Positions 1 through 11,777 of a DNA stretch of 64,000 nucleotides are shown here, piece after piece. Position numbers and translations under genes: made by a program. The stretch covers positions 372,001 to 436,000 of the forward strand of contig CM034544.1 in the NCBI GenBank assembly GCA_020002185.1, given 5' to 3'. This stretch comes from Paraescarpia echinospica (taxonomy: Eukaryota > Annelida > Polychaeta > Sabellida > Siboglinidae). The notes under the pieces are model-generated. The model did no database searches. It saw nothing but the letters and a program-made list of their open reading frames with translations, and was not told the DNA's origin. The stretch's first letter is position 1. Each line of letters starts with the position of its first letter.

Positions 1-2290
1 TTCCAGCATTCTGATGACCAACAGTTTCTACTTCTAATACAGGACTGTTTCCTTACCCAACATGTTTGGAACCAACCAGAGGTGGGAATGTGTTCGGTTT
101 TGTGTTCTCTCCTCAAAACGAATGAGATGATAAAGTTAAAATACATGAACCTTTGGGATCTAGTGTTCATAACCAGATCCATTTTAGTATATAAGTACAG
201 TCAGGGAATAATGGTAAAAAGTGATGGAGGAGAAACTTTAACAATGGCAAATATAAACAGATGAGAAAATATTTACCACACATAGATTGGACTAACTTAA
301 TGAAGGACAAGGCACCAACAGAATGTTGGACCATTTTAAAATATGAGATTGAAGGCATTATTGAAAGATTTGTTCCCCTAAAAAGCAAAGGAAACGATCA
401 AGGAAGAAACACCTATCAAAAGAAGCTATACGAAAGATTGCCTACAAACAAATTATGTGGAGAGTTTACAAAAACACTTGAAATATAGAAGACTATAACG
501 ACTACAAAGTGGCCCTTAACCTAGCTACAACCGAAATTACAAAATTCAAACGAACTTTTGAGCAAAAATTAGCGAATGATATAAAAAATGATAGCAAGAG
601 TTTCTACGCTGATGTAAGGAGTAAACAGAAGGTTCGAGATAAGGTGGGACCACTAGAAAACAGTGCAGGAAACGTAATATCTGATGGATTTCAAATAACA
701 GAGGCTCTGAACGAGTATTTCAGCTCAGTGTTTACCACAGAAGATATAAGTTCACTGCCATTAGCAGTTATTAAATTTGAGGGGGTGAATCAAATCAATT
801 AGGGCAGTTGTTTGTTACTCCTGAAATGATATTTAAGAAAATTAAGAAGATGAAAGAAAACAAATCACCTGGAGTTGACGGGTACCACCAAAACTGCTTA
901 AGGAAATTGTGGTCCAAATGAGTACACCACTTGCTATATTCTTTAACTTATCACTTAAAGAGGGAATAGTTCCACTAGAATGGAAAGAAGCAAATGTTAC
1001 GCCATTATTTAAAAAGGGATCGAGGAGCAAGACAGAGAATTACAGACCAGTGAGCTTAACATCAGTTTTATGCAAATTATTAGAAATGCTTATTAGAGAC
1101 TACCTGGTGGAATTCCTTGTAAAATACAAATTAATAAATGAATCTCAACATGGGTTCCTAACAGCTACGCTTTGTCTAACCAATCTCTTGTTTTTTAGAA
1201 AAAATTACAAAGTGGGTAGACAATGGGTCACCAGTGGATGTTGTCTACTTAATTTTCAGAAAGCATTTGATAAAGTGCCACATTAGTTTTGAGTGGAGTG
1301 CCACAGGGGTCGGTGTTGGGACCTATATTATTCTTGATATATATACATTATTTGGATGATGATGTATCAAGCAAAGTACTGAAATTCACAGACGATACAA
1401 AAGTGTTCAGAACAGTTAAAACACAGGCAGATAAGCACACTTTACAGGATGATCTAGCCAAATTGGTCAAATGGTCTGAAAAATGGCAAATGTTATTCAA
1501 TTTTGGGAAGTGTAATTGCATCCACATAGGACATGGAAAGGTGAACACAGAATATATAATGGGGGATATTATATTAGGTAAAACTGTAAAAGAAAACGAC
1601 TTAGGAGTAACAGTTGGTGCTGACATGAAAGTTTCAGAGCAATGTGGAATTGCTGCTTCAAAGGGTAACCAAATACTAGGGCTAATTAGGAGAAATATCA
1701 CATATAAGGAGAAACAGCTAACTGTACCACTGTACAAAGCAATAGTTAGGCCACATTTGGAATATTGTATACAAGCATGGAGGCTATATCGTAAGAAGGA
1801 CATAGATAAGCTAGTAAGAGTGCAACGAAGAGCAACTAAACTGATTCCTGAACTGAAAGATCTTGGTTATGAAAGACGCCTATTAGAATGTGGGTTGAAA
1901 CCACTAGAGACTAGGAGACTAAGAGGAGACCAAATAGAAGTTTTTAAGATATTGAATGGTTATGAAGATATTGATAGAAATAGTTTCTTCAAACTGAAAG
2001 AAGGCAGTATAACCAGAGGGCATAATGCAGCATTAGTTAAGGAACAGTGTAGGTTGGGTATGAGAAAGTACTCATTCTCTCAGAGGACAGTAAATGACAG
2101 GAACAAATTATCTGATGACTGTATTAATGCTAGCCATGTGAATATGTTCAAAAATAAAATTGACAGTTATCTGGCGAGGGCGGGTTATATGTAGGTGGAA
2201 AATTGTTGGATTCTCAATGGGCCAAAGGCTTCCTTGTCCGCATGCCGTCTGGAGCTTATAGCCCTGGACGGCAATCTTGTTAAATTCTTA
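1..2290 (+). mobile_element. CR1-type LINE, decayed copy 1
   Basis: This is the 3' part of a non-LTR retrotransposon running off the left end of the window. The remains read in order: end of the AP endonuclease (about 60-190), linker (261-800), reverse transcriptase (about 840-1560) and C-terminal region, with a stop at 2192-2194. The 3' UTR at about 2195-2290 closely matches that of the - strand copy at 55625-57715: both carry a block reading 'ggcttccttgtcc' and end in 'aatcttgttaaat'. The two copies therefore belong to one family and share a 3' end. The CR1 assignment rests on domain style and is moderately sure. The copy is clearly dead. Confidence 0.85.
82..2194 (+). pseudogene. LINE endonuclease/reverse transcriptase pseudogene
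   Basis: The reading frame is broken into several pieces. The endonuclease end reads LGSSVHNQIHF, where the family normally has SDH, so the catalytic Asp appears mutated to Val. Linker pieces lie at 261-488 and 509-802. RT motifs follow: KKGSRSKTENYRPVSLTS, then QHGF and FQKAFDKVPH (909-1286), then LSGVPQGSVLGP and a degraded active site, KFTDDTKVF (usual FADD), in 1289-2194. About 50 residues between FDKVPH and SGVPQG are missing compared with the sister copy on the - strand at 56562-57146, which points to an internal deletion near 1285. The C-terminal part, with its RRLRGDQIEVFKILNGY segment, is intact. Confidence 0.85.
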
Positions 2291-2460
2291 CATAACACAG
2301 ATCTAGATCCGAGAAAGCTTTCCAACCACCGTAAAAACGATGTCCAAAATGGCGTCTCATTTTGATTTGAAAACCTGCAGCTGCGCAGCCGGTAGTTAAA
2401 AAAACTGAGATTTAGCATTCGATATCGTTGTATCAATCACTATTTCAATCAATCACAATA

Positions 2461-2486
2461 CTTTATTGTCCCTTGTGAGGGAAATT
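2461..2486 (-). other. LINE 3'-terminal hairpin
   Basis: On the - strand the sequence AATTTCCCTCACAAGGGACA is followed by AATAAAG. The TCCCT and AGGGA arms form a small stem, and the block is followed by an ATTGATTG-type simple repeat. Rex1/L2-type LINEs and their partner SINEs carry a stem like this as the RT recognition site, so it marks the element's 3' end. The AATAAA next to it could also serve as a polyadenylation signal. Confidence 0.7.
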
Positions 2487-2739
2487 CATGTGGAGTGTAG
2501 CAGCATATTAAGACATATAAAACAAATGTACATGCAATATACACAATGTAAAAATAAAAAGACTAAAAGTAATAACAGTTATATTGGTTAAATAAATAAA
2601 TAAATTAATTAAATATGTTAAATAAGTTAAATAAGTTACAACAGTTTTTAAAAAGTTAAGTTAAAGTTAAATCATCTCACAAATCATCTCAGGCTCACTC
2701 AGTGTCAGACTGGCAGAGATGGAGGGGAACGAAGGTTAG

Positions 2740-5672
2740 TTACTCATTCATTAGTCTTATTGACGAGGGGACAAAAGAGTTTCGAGTGCGGTTCAGTTTG
2801 CAATGAGGGAGTTGAAAGCGACGGCCAGAAGGAAGTAGTTTATAGCATGGAAACAGGGGATGTTCGGGGTCTGAGGAGACATTCCTTCCCTTTCTCTCTG
2901 CCCGTTGCCTGTATAAATCCTCTAGACTGGTCTGCTTTTTTCCCACCACCTTGCCACTAACCCTGACTGTTCGTGCCAGAGTGTTGCGATGCACGATACT
3001 CAGGCCGCCGTACCACACAAGAAACCCAAATGTAATAGAGCTTTCAATGTAGCACCTGTAGAAGGTTTGAATAACATGTGTGCTGACACTGAGTGACCTG
3101 AGCTTGCGTAAGAAATACAGCTTTTGCTGGCACTTTCTGTTAATTATCGCTGTATTTTCACCAAATGTGAGCTTTGCATCTATGATAGTGCCGAGATACT
3201 TGTATTCATCTACTCTCCTTACACACTCTCGGTTAATGAATAGTCTCTTGGGAGAAGTAGGATTTTTCCTAAAATCTATTATGAGTTCTTCAGTTTTACG
3301 AACGTTCAGGTCTAGGAAATGATTGTCGCACCACAATGTGAAATCAGCTACAGCGCACGCACACACTTGATCAGAGCCGGATAGGTCGACGATAGCTGTG
3401 TCATCGCTGTATTTAATGAAATTGACGCTCTCCTGGCTGCTACGACAGTCGTCTGTGTAAAGTGTGAACAGAACAGGGGAGATCACAGAGCCCTGGGGGG
3501 CACCAGTGAAAGTGAAGAGTGAGCTCGAAACAGCACCATTATAGCGCACTACTTGCGTACGCTCAGTAAGAAACTGGTTTACCCACAAGATGATGTGTGG
3601 GTTCACATGCATATTGACAAGTTTACTCATCATGATGTGTGGCTGGATGGTGTTGAAAGCCGACGAAAAGTCAATAAAGACTATCCTGGCAAACGACTTG
3701 GGCTTTTCCAGGTGTGTGTACACATTATGACATAGAGTGAGGACTGCATCATCCCACCTCGATTGTGTTTATACGCAAATTGGAGGGGATCCAGTTGATC
3801 CCCAACATGCTCCAGGAGGGGACGAAGTACGAGTCGCTCAAAGCACTTCATGACGATTGAGGTAAGCGCCACTGGGCGGTAGTCGTTGAGAACAGATGGC
3901 ACAGGTTTCTTGGGGACAGGACATATAACTGACGATTTCCAGGCCTGGGGGATGCGATGCTGCTTCAGAGACCAGTTGAAAAGGATGCTGAACACTGCAC
4001 CCAGCTGAGCATGGCACTCCTTGAGGACCCGACCACTGACGTTGTCAGGCCCAGTTGCCTTGTGAGGATTAACGTGCTTGAAGATCTTACTGACGTCATC
4101 AGGAGTTGTTTCTGGGGTATCATCCTCAGTGAACTGAGACTCAATATCATCCACCGCCTCCTGACGCTCACGTGAGAAGTCATGCCGGTCAAAATGCCCA
4201 AAGAAGGAATTCAAGTCCTCAGCGAACTTGAGACTCTCTTCCGTTGACTCTGAGGTTTGTATGACACGTTTGCCGGACTCAACACCAGACAGAGTTTTTA
4301 GTCCCTGCCATGCCCTGCGCATATTGCCGTGTTGGAACAGGCGTTCAATTCTGTCCTTGTATTCTAGTTTAGCCTCCCTGATCTGCTTTTTTAGAGTACA
4401 CTGGATCCTTTTTGCTTCAGTGCGGTTGTTAGACATGAAAGCTCTCTTCTTCTCGTTGATTATGTTTTTCAGTTCTTTACTCATCCACGGTTTGTTATTT
4501 GAGAAGATTTTCACAGTTTTTGTGGGTATAATCATCTCTTCACAAAACTTGATATAGTCTGTGACAACATCAACTGCTTCTTCAAGCGAAGAACTGGATT
4601 CAATAAAAACATCCCACAAAGTACAGTCAAAACACCCCCTGAGGGCGTCGACCGAGTTCAAGTCCCACGTTTTTACAGTTTTCTGCACTGCTTTCTGTCT
4701 CTGCAGTTTAGTTTTATATGCCGGGATCAAATGTACCACATTGTGATCAGCTGTGCCGAGTGCCATCTTCTTCACGGACTTGTACGCGTCCTTAATGTTG
4801 CCATAACAGAGATCCAGGGTGTTACTACCGCGTGTCTGACACGTCACGTACTGCTGGTAAACAGGCAATGTTTTGTCTAGTCGGCAGCTATTGAAATCTC
4901 CGAGTATTATGTTAGGCGAGTCTGGTGACATTGTCTCACGCCGGTGCACACAGCTAGTGATTGCATCAGCTGCGCGTGCAACATTAGCTGACGGTGGCAC
5001 ATAGACCAGAGGTAAAAATAGCTGTCCGAACTCTCTGGGTAAGTAGGTCGGACGCAGCGACACCGACAATAGCTCCACGTCCGGGGTACACAGTTCTTCC
5101 CTCACGATGACAGACTTACACCAGCGCTGGTTAATGTACACACAGATCCCCCCACCCTGTGATTTGCCACTCAGCTTTTTGTCCCGGTCCAATCTCACTG
5201 GGGTACCAAAGCCGTCAACGTAAAGTTCACTGTCCGGTAATGTTTGATCTAACCAGGTTTCAGTCAGGCATATCAAACAAGCTTCTTTATAGGCCCACTG
5301 TAACGCAACATTGGCCTGAAGTTCGTCAATTTTCGAACGTAACGATCGGACATTAGCTAACATGATAGAGGGCAGGGGGAGGGTGCGTACCTTCTTTTCC
5401 TTCAGTCTCTGGCGAACGCCGCCTTTCTTGCCCCGCTTGCATCGCGGGTGGTTTCTATTGTTAGTGTCCGAGAGCACTGTAAAGTCATTTAAATCCAGGA
5501 GTGGACCAGAAAGATTGTCAGTGACACTGGGTCGCAAGGCCAACAGCGCGTCACGTGTATAAGTCTTGAATCTGCCATCTTGCCAAATCGGTTCACCACT
5601 CACACACACAACGAGTAAAATGGTCCATAAAACTGCCAAAACTTTGGTTGTTCTGCCGCACAACATCTTCAT
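2740..5672 (-). pseudogene. Rex1-like LINE polyprotein, one frameshift
   Basis: The first ATG of the frame is at 5672 (the frame opens at 5756 with a GTG codon). After about 10 residues comes a hydrophobic stretch, LAVLWTILLVVCVSG, that looks like a signal peptide. The endonuclease shows TETWL, ILGDFN, NTLDLC and TADHNVV. The RT shows NDYRPVALTSI, DPLQFAY, then after a frame change FIDFSSAFNTIQP, TGAPQGSVISP and KYSDDTAIV, so the active site is YSDD rather than FADD. The first part ends at 3681 and the second is open from 3723 to 2740. The break is a single missing base in a G run near 3758, just after DPLQFAYKHNRG. Without that one base the frame would be about 1000 codons, so the copy is young or recently inactivated, unless the missing base is an assembly error. 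Confidence 0.85.
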
Positions 5673-5760
5673 ATTACTTCTTGACGAACATATATGAAGT
5701 CCTTCAGTTAAAACTGACGAAAAACGATAAACAACACAGAGGCCAAACGCAAACACTCCG

Positions 5761-7636
5761 GACTTTTGACAAATTTGTGATAAGAATTGGTACCAAATTT
5801 ACATTTACAGTTTGATATAACTGAGTCTGATCTAAGAGTTCTGACGAACTGTGCATCAGATCCCTGATGTACGCTAGTCATGGCCGACGTTTTGTCTCGG
5901 CGGCATGCACGAACTGGAAACTAGAAGCCCATTGGGCCAGTAACATATGAAAACTGGTGGCCCGAACTTGCCCGCCAGCTTCAAAAAAGACGCCAGGCCA
6001 ATATTAATGTCGAGGACTGCCTGAGGTTTTCAAGACATGATGCCATTTTTCAAGTCCCGTTCTATCTTTCAAAAATAATTGTTACAGTGGTTAGAAGCTG
6101 ACTTGGCTTTAGATCAGAGTTAGGCATGCTTTTTGTTTTCTATTTACAAAGCAATACGGCTTAAATCCAAATTTAACTGGTAGCTAAAGAGACTGAAACG
6201 CAATACTACGTTGGCAAAGGGAATGGTTTGGGGATGCCACCTGGCGAACGAACCAATAATAATCTGTATGAAAACAGCAATGTGCATCAATTCAACAAAT
6301 AACTGGTAGTGCCCTGCGCGGGCCTAGAACTTTAGCTCAAGCCTGGCCAGCATGTTGTATTCAGAGCCCAGGTTCTGTCCAGGCCCACAAGGATATCTCA
6401 AGACAGGCCTAGCCCAGGCCTGCAAACGGATATTTAGGCCTAGTCTCGCAAATGGTTATACAAAATTGGCTTCTTGTGTATTTGTTATCCCATGAGTTTA
6501 CATAGCAGGACACTGTGGGATAGTGTGAAGTCCTGCTGCATGGCTACATGGATGCAATGGTATTTTGTTCCTCCAATGACTCCCTTTTAACACAAGACAG
6601 TGGGGACTGGGGACCAGGGACAGATCCCACAGCCAGGCTTCCCCTTCATTCACTGATGATCACTCCCTGTAACACTTTATCAATCAGACTGCGCTGCCAT
6701 GCTGGGTAATGTTTGAACAACATCCAGCTGCTTTTGCAAGGTGAACAATTAGGGGTTCACTTTATAAAGATGGAATTTGAGGAAAGTTAGCATTTTGGAG
6801 AAAAAAAACGGGCATTCATGTGCACTCGCTGGCTATGGTACGTGCCTGTCATGCTTGACTATTATCATAAATTTATATTTTATCAAATCAATATTATGTC
6901 CCAGGCACAGTCCGGCACGTACATGTTTGTCCCAGGCCTGGCCCAAGCTCACAGACTTTAATATTTTTTAGCCAAGGCCCAGCCCGTCCCACAACATTGA
7001 TAAGAGTCCTGGCCCGCAGGCCCAAAGCCCAGCCCGCAGAGGGCACTAGTGACCAGCTATTGTCACACTGGCCACACACTTTATTTAAACTTGAAAAATA
7101 CCATATTTATGCATTGATGTACTTATTTGAACAATAATACAATTGTTAACTTTGGACATCACACTTTGAACAATCAGTATAAACTTCCAACAATATTTTA
7201 ATTATTATTATACAGTACATATGTAGTTTGATAATAAAAAAATCTTAATTATACATTCTGCACATTATTATGGTGTGCATGCAGACATGTTTGTGTATAT
7301 TTTGGGGCTAGTGTGTATATTTCTAGGGCCTGTTCAAATTCATTAGGGCCAGTGGATTGGGGCCTATAAAAAAATCAAGGCAAATTTCAGACACTGTAGT
7401 GACGCCTCGGTGCCGAGTTCTTGTGAAGCATGTTTATTGTGAATGATTCCTCAGGGCACCTCGGTATCAGTGTATATTTTATAGTAACACAAAAGTTGGG
7501 CCAGGAAGTTATTTTTGGGAAGCCATTAACTTTTCAAATTTACTGGCCTGCTGGGACAGTGGCTACAAAACCTTATTGTTAAGGCCTGATTAGTATTAAC
7601 TCTACAATGGCAAGGAAAATGTATTAATAAACCTAC
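5761..7636. other. Non-coding stretch, probable intron
   Basis: No open frame of interest on either strand. It lies downstream of the donor of the coiled-coil exon (7637-7823, - strand) and before the Rex1-like LINE, so it is probably intronic. Two patches (about 6300-6450 and 6890-7050) are rich in GGCC, CCCAGG and GGCCTG motifs and look like decayed copies of one short repeat. The remainder is AT-rich and featureless to my eye. Confidence 0.5.
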
Positions 7637-7823
7637 CTTTAAGGTCTTTCCCTTGTGTCTCTACTGTATCCAGGTGCTTTGCCACTGCCTCGATCTTCTC
7701 ATCCTGAAGCTTCTCATTTGCTTCCACTGCACCAACACGTTTCTCCACCTCCTTGACGTCATTGATCACGTCTTGTAGCCGATTCTCCAGAATCTTGTTG
7801 GAGCTTATCAGTTTGGTGATATC
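7637..7823 (-). CDS. Coiled-coil exon of HEPN/DZIP3-like gene copy
   Basis: A 187-bp internal exon on the - strand. The acceptor reads TTCTTTTAG before 7823 and the donor after 7637 reads AAAG|GTAGGT. It enters in phase 0, matching the phase-0 end of the upstream exon at 11151-11273, and leaves in phase 1. It encodes about 62 residues starting DITKLISSNKILENRLQ, with regular hydrophobic spacing and many Glu, Lys and Asp, so it is very probably a coiled coil. No stop interrupts it. In DZIP3-like proteins of invertebrates a helical or coiled segment follows the HEPN-like domain; that link is inference. The next exon is not visible in the 7.6 kb that remain before the window edge. Confidence 0.75.
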
Positions 7824-7879
7824 CTAAAAGAACATTTACTTGTGAATTGCACATTTAAAACATCAGGGCTACAAAATAT

Positions 7880-9539
7880 GATGTTACACTGTTTCATATG
7901 AGATACACTGTTTCATGTGTGATACACTGTTTCATATGTGATACACTGTTTCATATGTAATACACTGTTTCCTATGTGATACACTGGTTCATATGTGATA
8001 CACTATTTCATATGTGATACACTGTTTCATATGTGATACACTGTTTCATATGTGATACACTGTTTCATATGTGATACACTGTTTCATATGTGATACACTG
8101 TTTCGTGTGTGATACACTGTTTCGTGTGTGATACACTGTTTCATATGTGATACACTGATTCGTGTGTGTGATACACTGATTCGTGTGTGTGATACACTGT
8201 TTCATATGTAATACACTGTTTCATATGTGATACACTGATTCGTGTGTGATACACTGTTTCATATGTGATACACTGTTTCATATGTGATACGCTGTTTCAT
8301 ATGTGATACACTGTTTCATATGTGATACACTGTTTCATATGTGATACACTGTTTCATGTGATACACTGATTCGTGTGTGATACACTGTTTCATATGTGAT
8401 ACACTGTTTCATATGTGATACGCTGTTTCATATGTGATACACTGTTTCATGCGTGATACACTGTTTCATATGTGATACACTGTTTCATGTGTGATACACT
8501 GTTTCATATGTCATACACTGTTTCATATGTCATACACTGTTTCATGTGTGATACACTGTTTCATATGTGATACACTGTTTCATATGTGATACACTGATTC
8601 GTGTGTGTGATACACTGTTTCATGTATGATACACTGTTTCATATGTGATACACTGTTTCATATGTGATACACTGATTCATGTGTGTGATACAATGATTCA
8701 TGTGTGTGATACACTGTTTCATATGTGATACACTGTTTCATATGTGATACGCTGTTTCATATGTGATACACTGTTTCATGTGTGATACACTGTTTCATAT
8801 GTGATACACTGTTTCATGTGTGATACACTGTTTCATATGTCATACACTGTTTCATATGTCATACACTGTTTCATGTGTGATACACTGTTTCATATGTGAT
8901 ACACTGTTTCATATGTGATACACTGATTCATGTGTGTGATACAATGATTCATGTGTGTGATACACTGTTTCATATGTGATACACTGTTTCATATGTGATA
9001 CGCTGTTTCATATGTGATACACTGTTTCATGTGTGATACACTGTTTCATATGTGATACACTGTTTCATGTGTGATACACTGTTTCATATGTCATACACTG
9101 TTTCATATGTCATACACTGTTTCATGTGTGATACACTGTTTCATATGTGATACACTGTTTCATATGTGATACACTGATTCATGTGTGTGATACAATGATT
9201 CATGTGTGTGATACACTGTTTCATATGTGATACACTGTTTCATATGTGATACACTGTTTCATGTGTGATACACTGTTTCATATGTGATACACTGTTTCAT
9301 GTGTGATACATTGTTTCATATGTCATACACTGTTTCATATGTCATACACTGTTTCATGTGTGATACACTGTTTCATATGTGATACACTGTTTCATATGTG
9401 ATACACTGATTCATGTGTGTGATACAATGATTCATGTGTGTGATACACTGTTTCATATGTGATACACTGTTTCATATGTGATACACTATTTCATATGTGA
9501 TACACTGTTTCCCATGTGATACACTGTTTCATAGGTGAT
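7880..9539. repeat. 19-bp minisatellite with 251-bp higher order
   Basis: About 87 copies of a unit like GTGATACACTGTTTCATAT. Some units carry an extra GT (GTGTGTGATAC), and variants such as 'caatgattc' recur at 8691, 8942, 9193 and 9425, giving a higher-order period of 251 bp twice and then 232 bp (one unit fewer). The array ends only about 56 bp from the acceptor of the exon at 7637-7823 and lies wholly within the intron between that exon and 11151-11273. Confidence 0.95.
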
Positions 9540-10086
9540 CTCCTTTGGCTGTTTGTTGTAGCCGTCACTATCTCAAGCATGGTTTCTTACACAACCATGA
9601 GGCTATTGTTATGTTGAACAATGAATAAATTATAAATGATGAATGAAAGCTTATTTTGGTTACTCGGTTACAGTGATATTACAAGTAACTCAGGAGATTC
9701 ACTAGAAACCCCTGGGGGTTATTTCGATATCCACTTATAATTAGGTAATGTAATAACTAATTTGTTTACATTTGACGGAAATAAAAAATGAAAACAAGGC
9801 GTCGCAATCCAATATAAACTTACACCATCTAACACCAAGAGGCCAAGTGATAATTGAATATAGTATAGTATGCATTGGAAAATACTTGTCAACAGGGCGT
9901 CGGAGGTAAAATGGAAGTATGAAGACAACACGAATGACATCACATAATATAAACAGATAGTATAACGCACTGACACAGTGACCTGCGGATCATAAAGGAC
10001 TTTCTGTAAATGGCTCTTTAAGACACATTGTGTTTTGATGCTATTGCAGTTATAGAAACGATAACATTAGCAATGCCAGTGGGTTG
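9540..10086. other. Intronic sequence, nothing recognised
   Basis: AT-rich sequence between the 19-bp array and the inverted duplication. A 9719-9976 open frame on the - strand is hydrophobic and isolated and I do not consider it a gene. This stretch should have a counterpart beyond the right edge of the window if the duplication continues. Confidence 0.4.
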
Positions 10087-11777
10087 TCTGATAACCCATA
10101 CAACACACTAGGTGTCTGGATATTGAGTTGAACTGGTTATCAAGTGGTCAAACCAATGGCCATGTATATGTGTCGAAAAGGTAACATGTCGTTTCATATC
10201 AAAGGATGCCAGAATATCATCAAATGCAGTTGTTGTTGCAGAAGGTGTATCTAAATGAAACTAAGAATGTAAAATTCTGAATGAATGATTGTCAGATTTT
10301 CAAATTGTACCCATTAATTGGGCACCTGACCACTTGTTTATCTAATAAAGTTGAGCTCAGTTGTAGAGGTAGGTCCACCAGGTGAAACATAGTAGGGACA
10401 AACAAGTCACTTAATTGGCACTGACATTGTTTCCATAGGCAGAAGCCAAATTAACCAATAAATGAAGAATGCAGTATGGTATACAAATTGTTAGATTTAC
10501 CAGAGTATGCTCTGTACATACAGTTGCTTACACAAATGTAGTTTTCCTTTTTATTAAATCCCATTATATCATGTTCATGTATTCGGTAGTTAACGTTTTA
10601 GGAAAAGCAAGAAGACAATGTAACAGGATCCAGAGATAACTCAGATACTACACACTACTTGATATCAACAATGTATTTGCTTAAAGCAATTCTTTGAGAA
10701 TGTTAACATCTTTGTAATGTAAACAATTATTCGTTAATTCTCTTAATATGATTATTTCATGTAATTATAAGCCTTTATTTCATTAGAATTATGTTTTTAA
10801 TCACTAATGACCCTGACAATACATCGATAAAATAACTTTGCATACACATAGTTTCCAGTTTGGCTCCGAATTCACGATCCGTATAAGGCTTGCTCATGAA
10901 TATTCGGGACTGTCCATCAGACTTTGATTAGCTACGCCGAGTTAATAGATTCAAGAAAAACGTAATTAACATGTGTGTGTTTGGATTAGCTACCGCCATG
11001 CGAATGAGTCGTGACCAATAAAATTATCAAAAAAGTGGACCAGCTGCTGTTTATATCACAGATTCAGCAAAGAAGGAAAAAGATATGGAATAAATGGAGA
11101 ACGAACATAGTGACAACTCATATATATAATAATATAATAATAATCCGTACCTTCAGCACACTGTCTGCCTTGTCACCTGCGTCCTTTGCTAGATCAGTGA
11201 TGTGCTTCTTCCAGATCATACGTTCCTGCACAAGGAACTCTGTGTCGTTGACCTCTACAGCTGTTGTCTCGATCTACAACATAATGTGTACTCACTGCAA
11301 GAATAATAATATAGTTATGGTCATTTCTCATGAAACGTCGTCAAATTGGGTTCCCGGGGGGGGGGCAAAATAAATGGGTTCATAAAACTTCATATGATGA
11401 GTACATATTGAGGACGTCTGTAAAGAATGACGGAACTCGAACTCTGTTTAGAGCCTGGTGAAACGGTAGACACAGCATGTAAATGTACAAATGTATATCA
11501 TATAATAACTTTACACTGCTGCTACGCATGTCAATGATATCAATGTGTTTTTTGGTGATTGTCGATATGAAGTATATTTTTGCTTGGGAATCAATACAGA
11601 AAACCATATTCACTTGTTGTTGCTGGGGAGGTTTGCGATGTATTGAAGCACGATCTATAACTGCAATACAAGGATAATACGATATTTGATCTGAGATAGT
11701 GACATATCCATAACTGTTGATGGTGGTGAACATCTATTAAAACATGATCTACAATGGCTGTGTTAATAAAGAAATCC
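10087..11777 (-). repeat. Inverted duplication, left arm
   Basis: Its reverse complement matches 62310-64000 over 1691 bp with only scattered substitutions and no net length change (position 10087 pairs with 64000, 11777 with 62310). It includes one exon (11151-11273). It ends exactly at the N gap on the right; on the left the counterpart lies outside the window, so the true length is unknown. By eye the identity is about 98-99%. See the finding on a possible reversed allelic contig. Confidence 0.95.
11151..11273 (-). CDS. HEPN/DZIP3-like gene exon, inverted copy
   Basis: A 123-bp exon (41 codons, phase 0 at both ends). The acceptor reads TATGTTGTAG before 11273 and the donor reads CTGAAG|GTACGG. 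It encodes a helical, charged segment beginning IETTAVEVNDTEF and containing ERMIWKKHITDLAKDAGD. It is the paralogue or allele of the + strand exon 62814-62936 and differs there at VNDTEF versus VNDKAF. It splices in phase to the coiled-coil exon at 7637-7823. No upstream HEPN exon is seen on this strand, because the sequence runs into the gap and an array. Confidence 0.75.

Larger units (their letters stand above)
2440..5760 (-). mobile_element. Rex1-like LINE, near full length
   Basis: This non-LTR retrotransposon on the - strand has one long ORF (broken once) with endonuclease, RT and a C-terminal domain. Its 3' end is a short hairpin followed by a GATT-rich simple repeat near 2440-2460. 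The C-terminus contains LLPSGRRFQ and ends NSFVPSSIRLMNE, a style typical of Rex1/L2-group elements. The 5' end is uncertain; the coding frame opens near 5756 and the true start of the element could lie up to about 5960. It sits downstream of the coiled-coil exon 7637-7823 on the same strand, so probably within or beyond that gene's next intron. Confidence 0.85.

Noticed and set aside
11380..11733. 117-codon frame conserved between 11380-11733 (-) and 62354-62707 (+)
   Set aside because: The similarity is due to the inverted duplication of intron sequence; one amino-acid difference over 1.7 kb of near-identical DNA is not evidence of coding.
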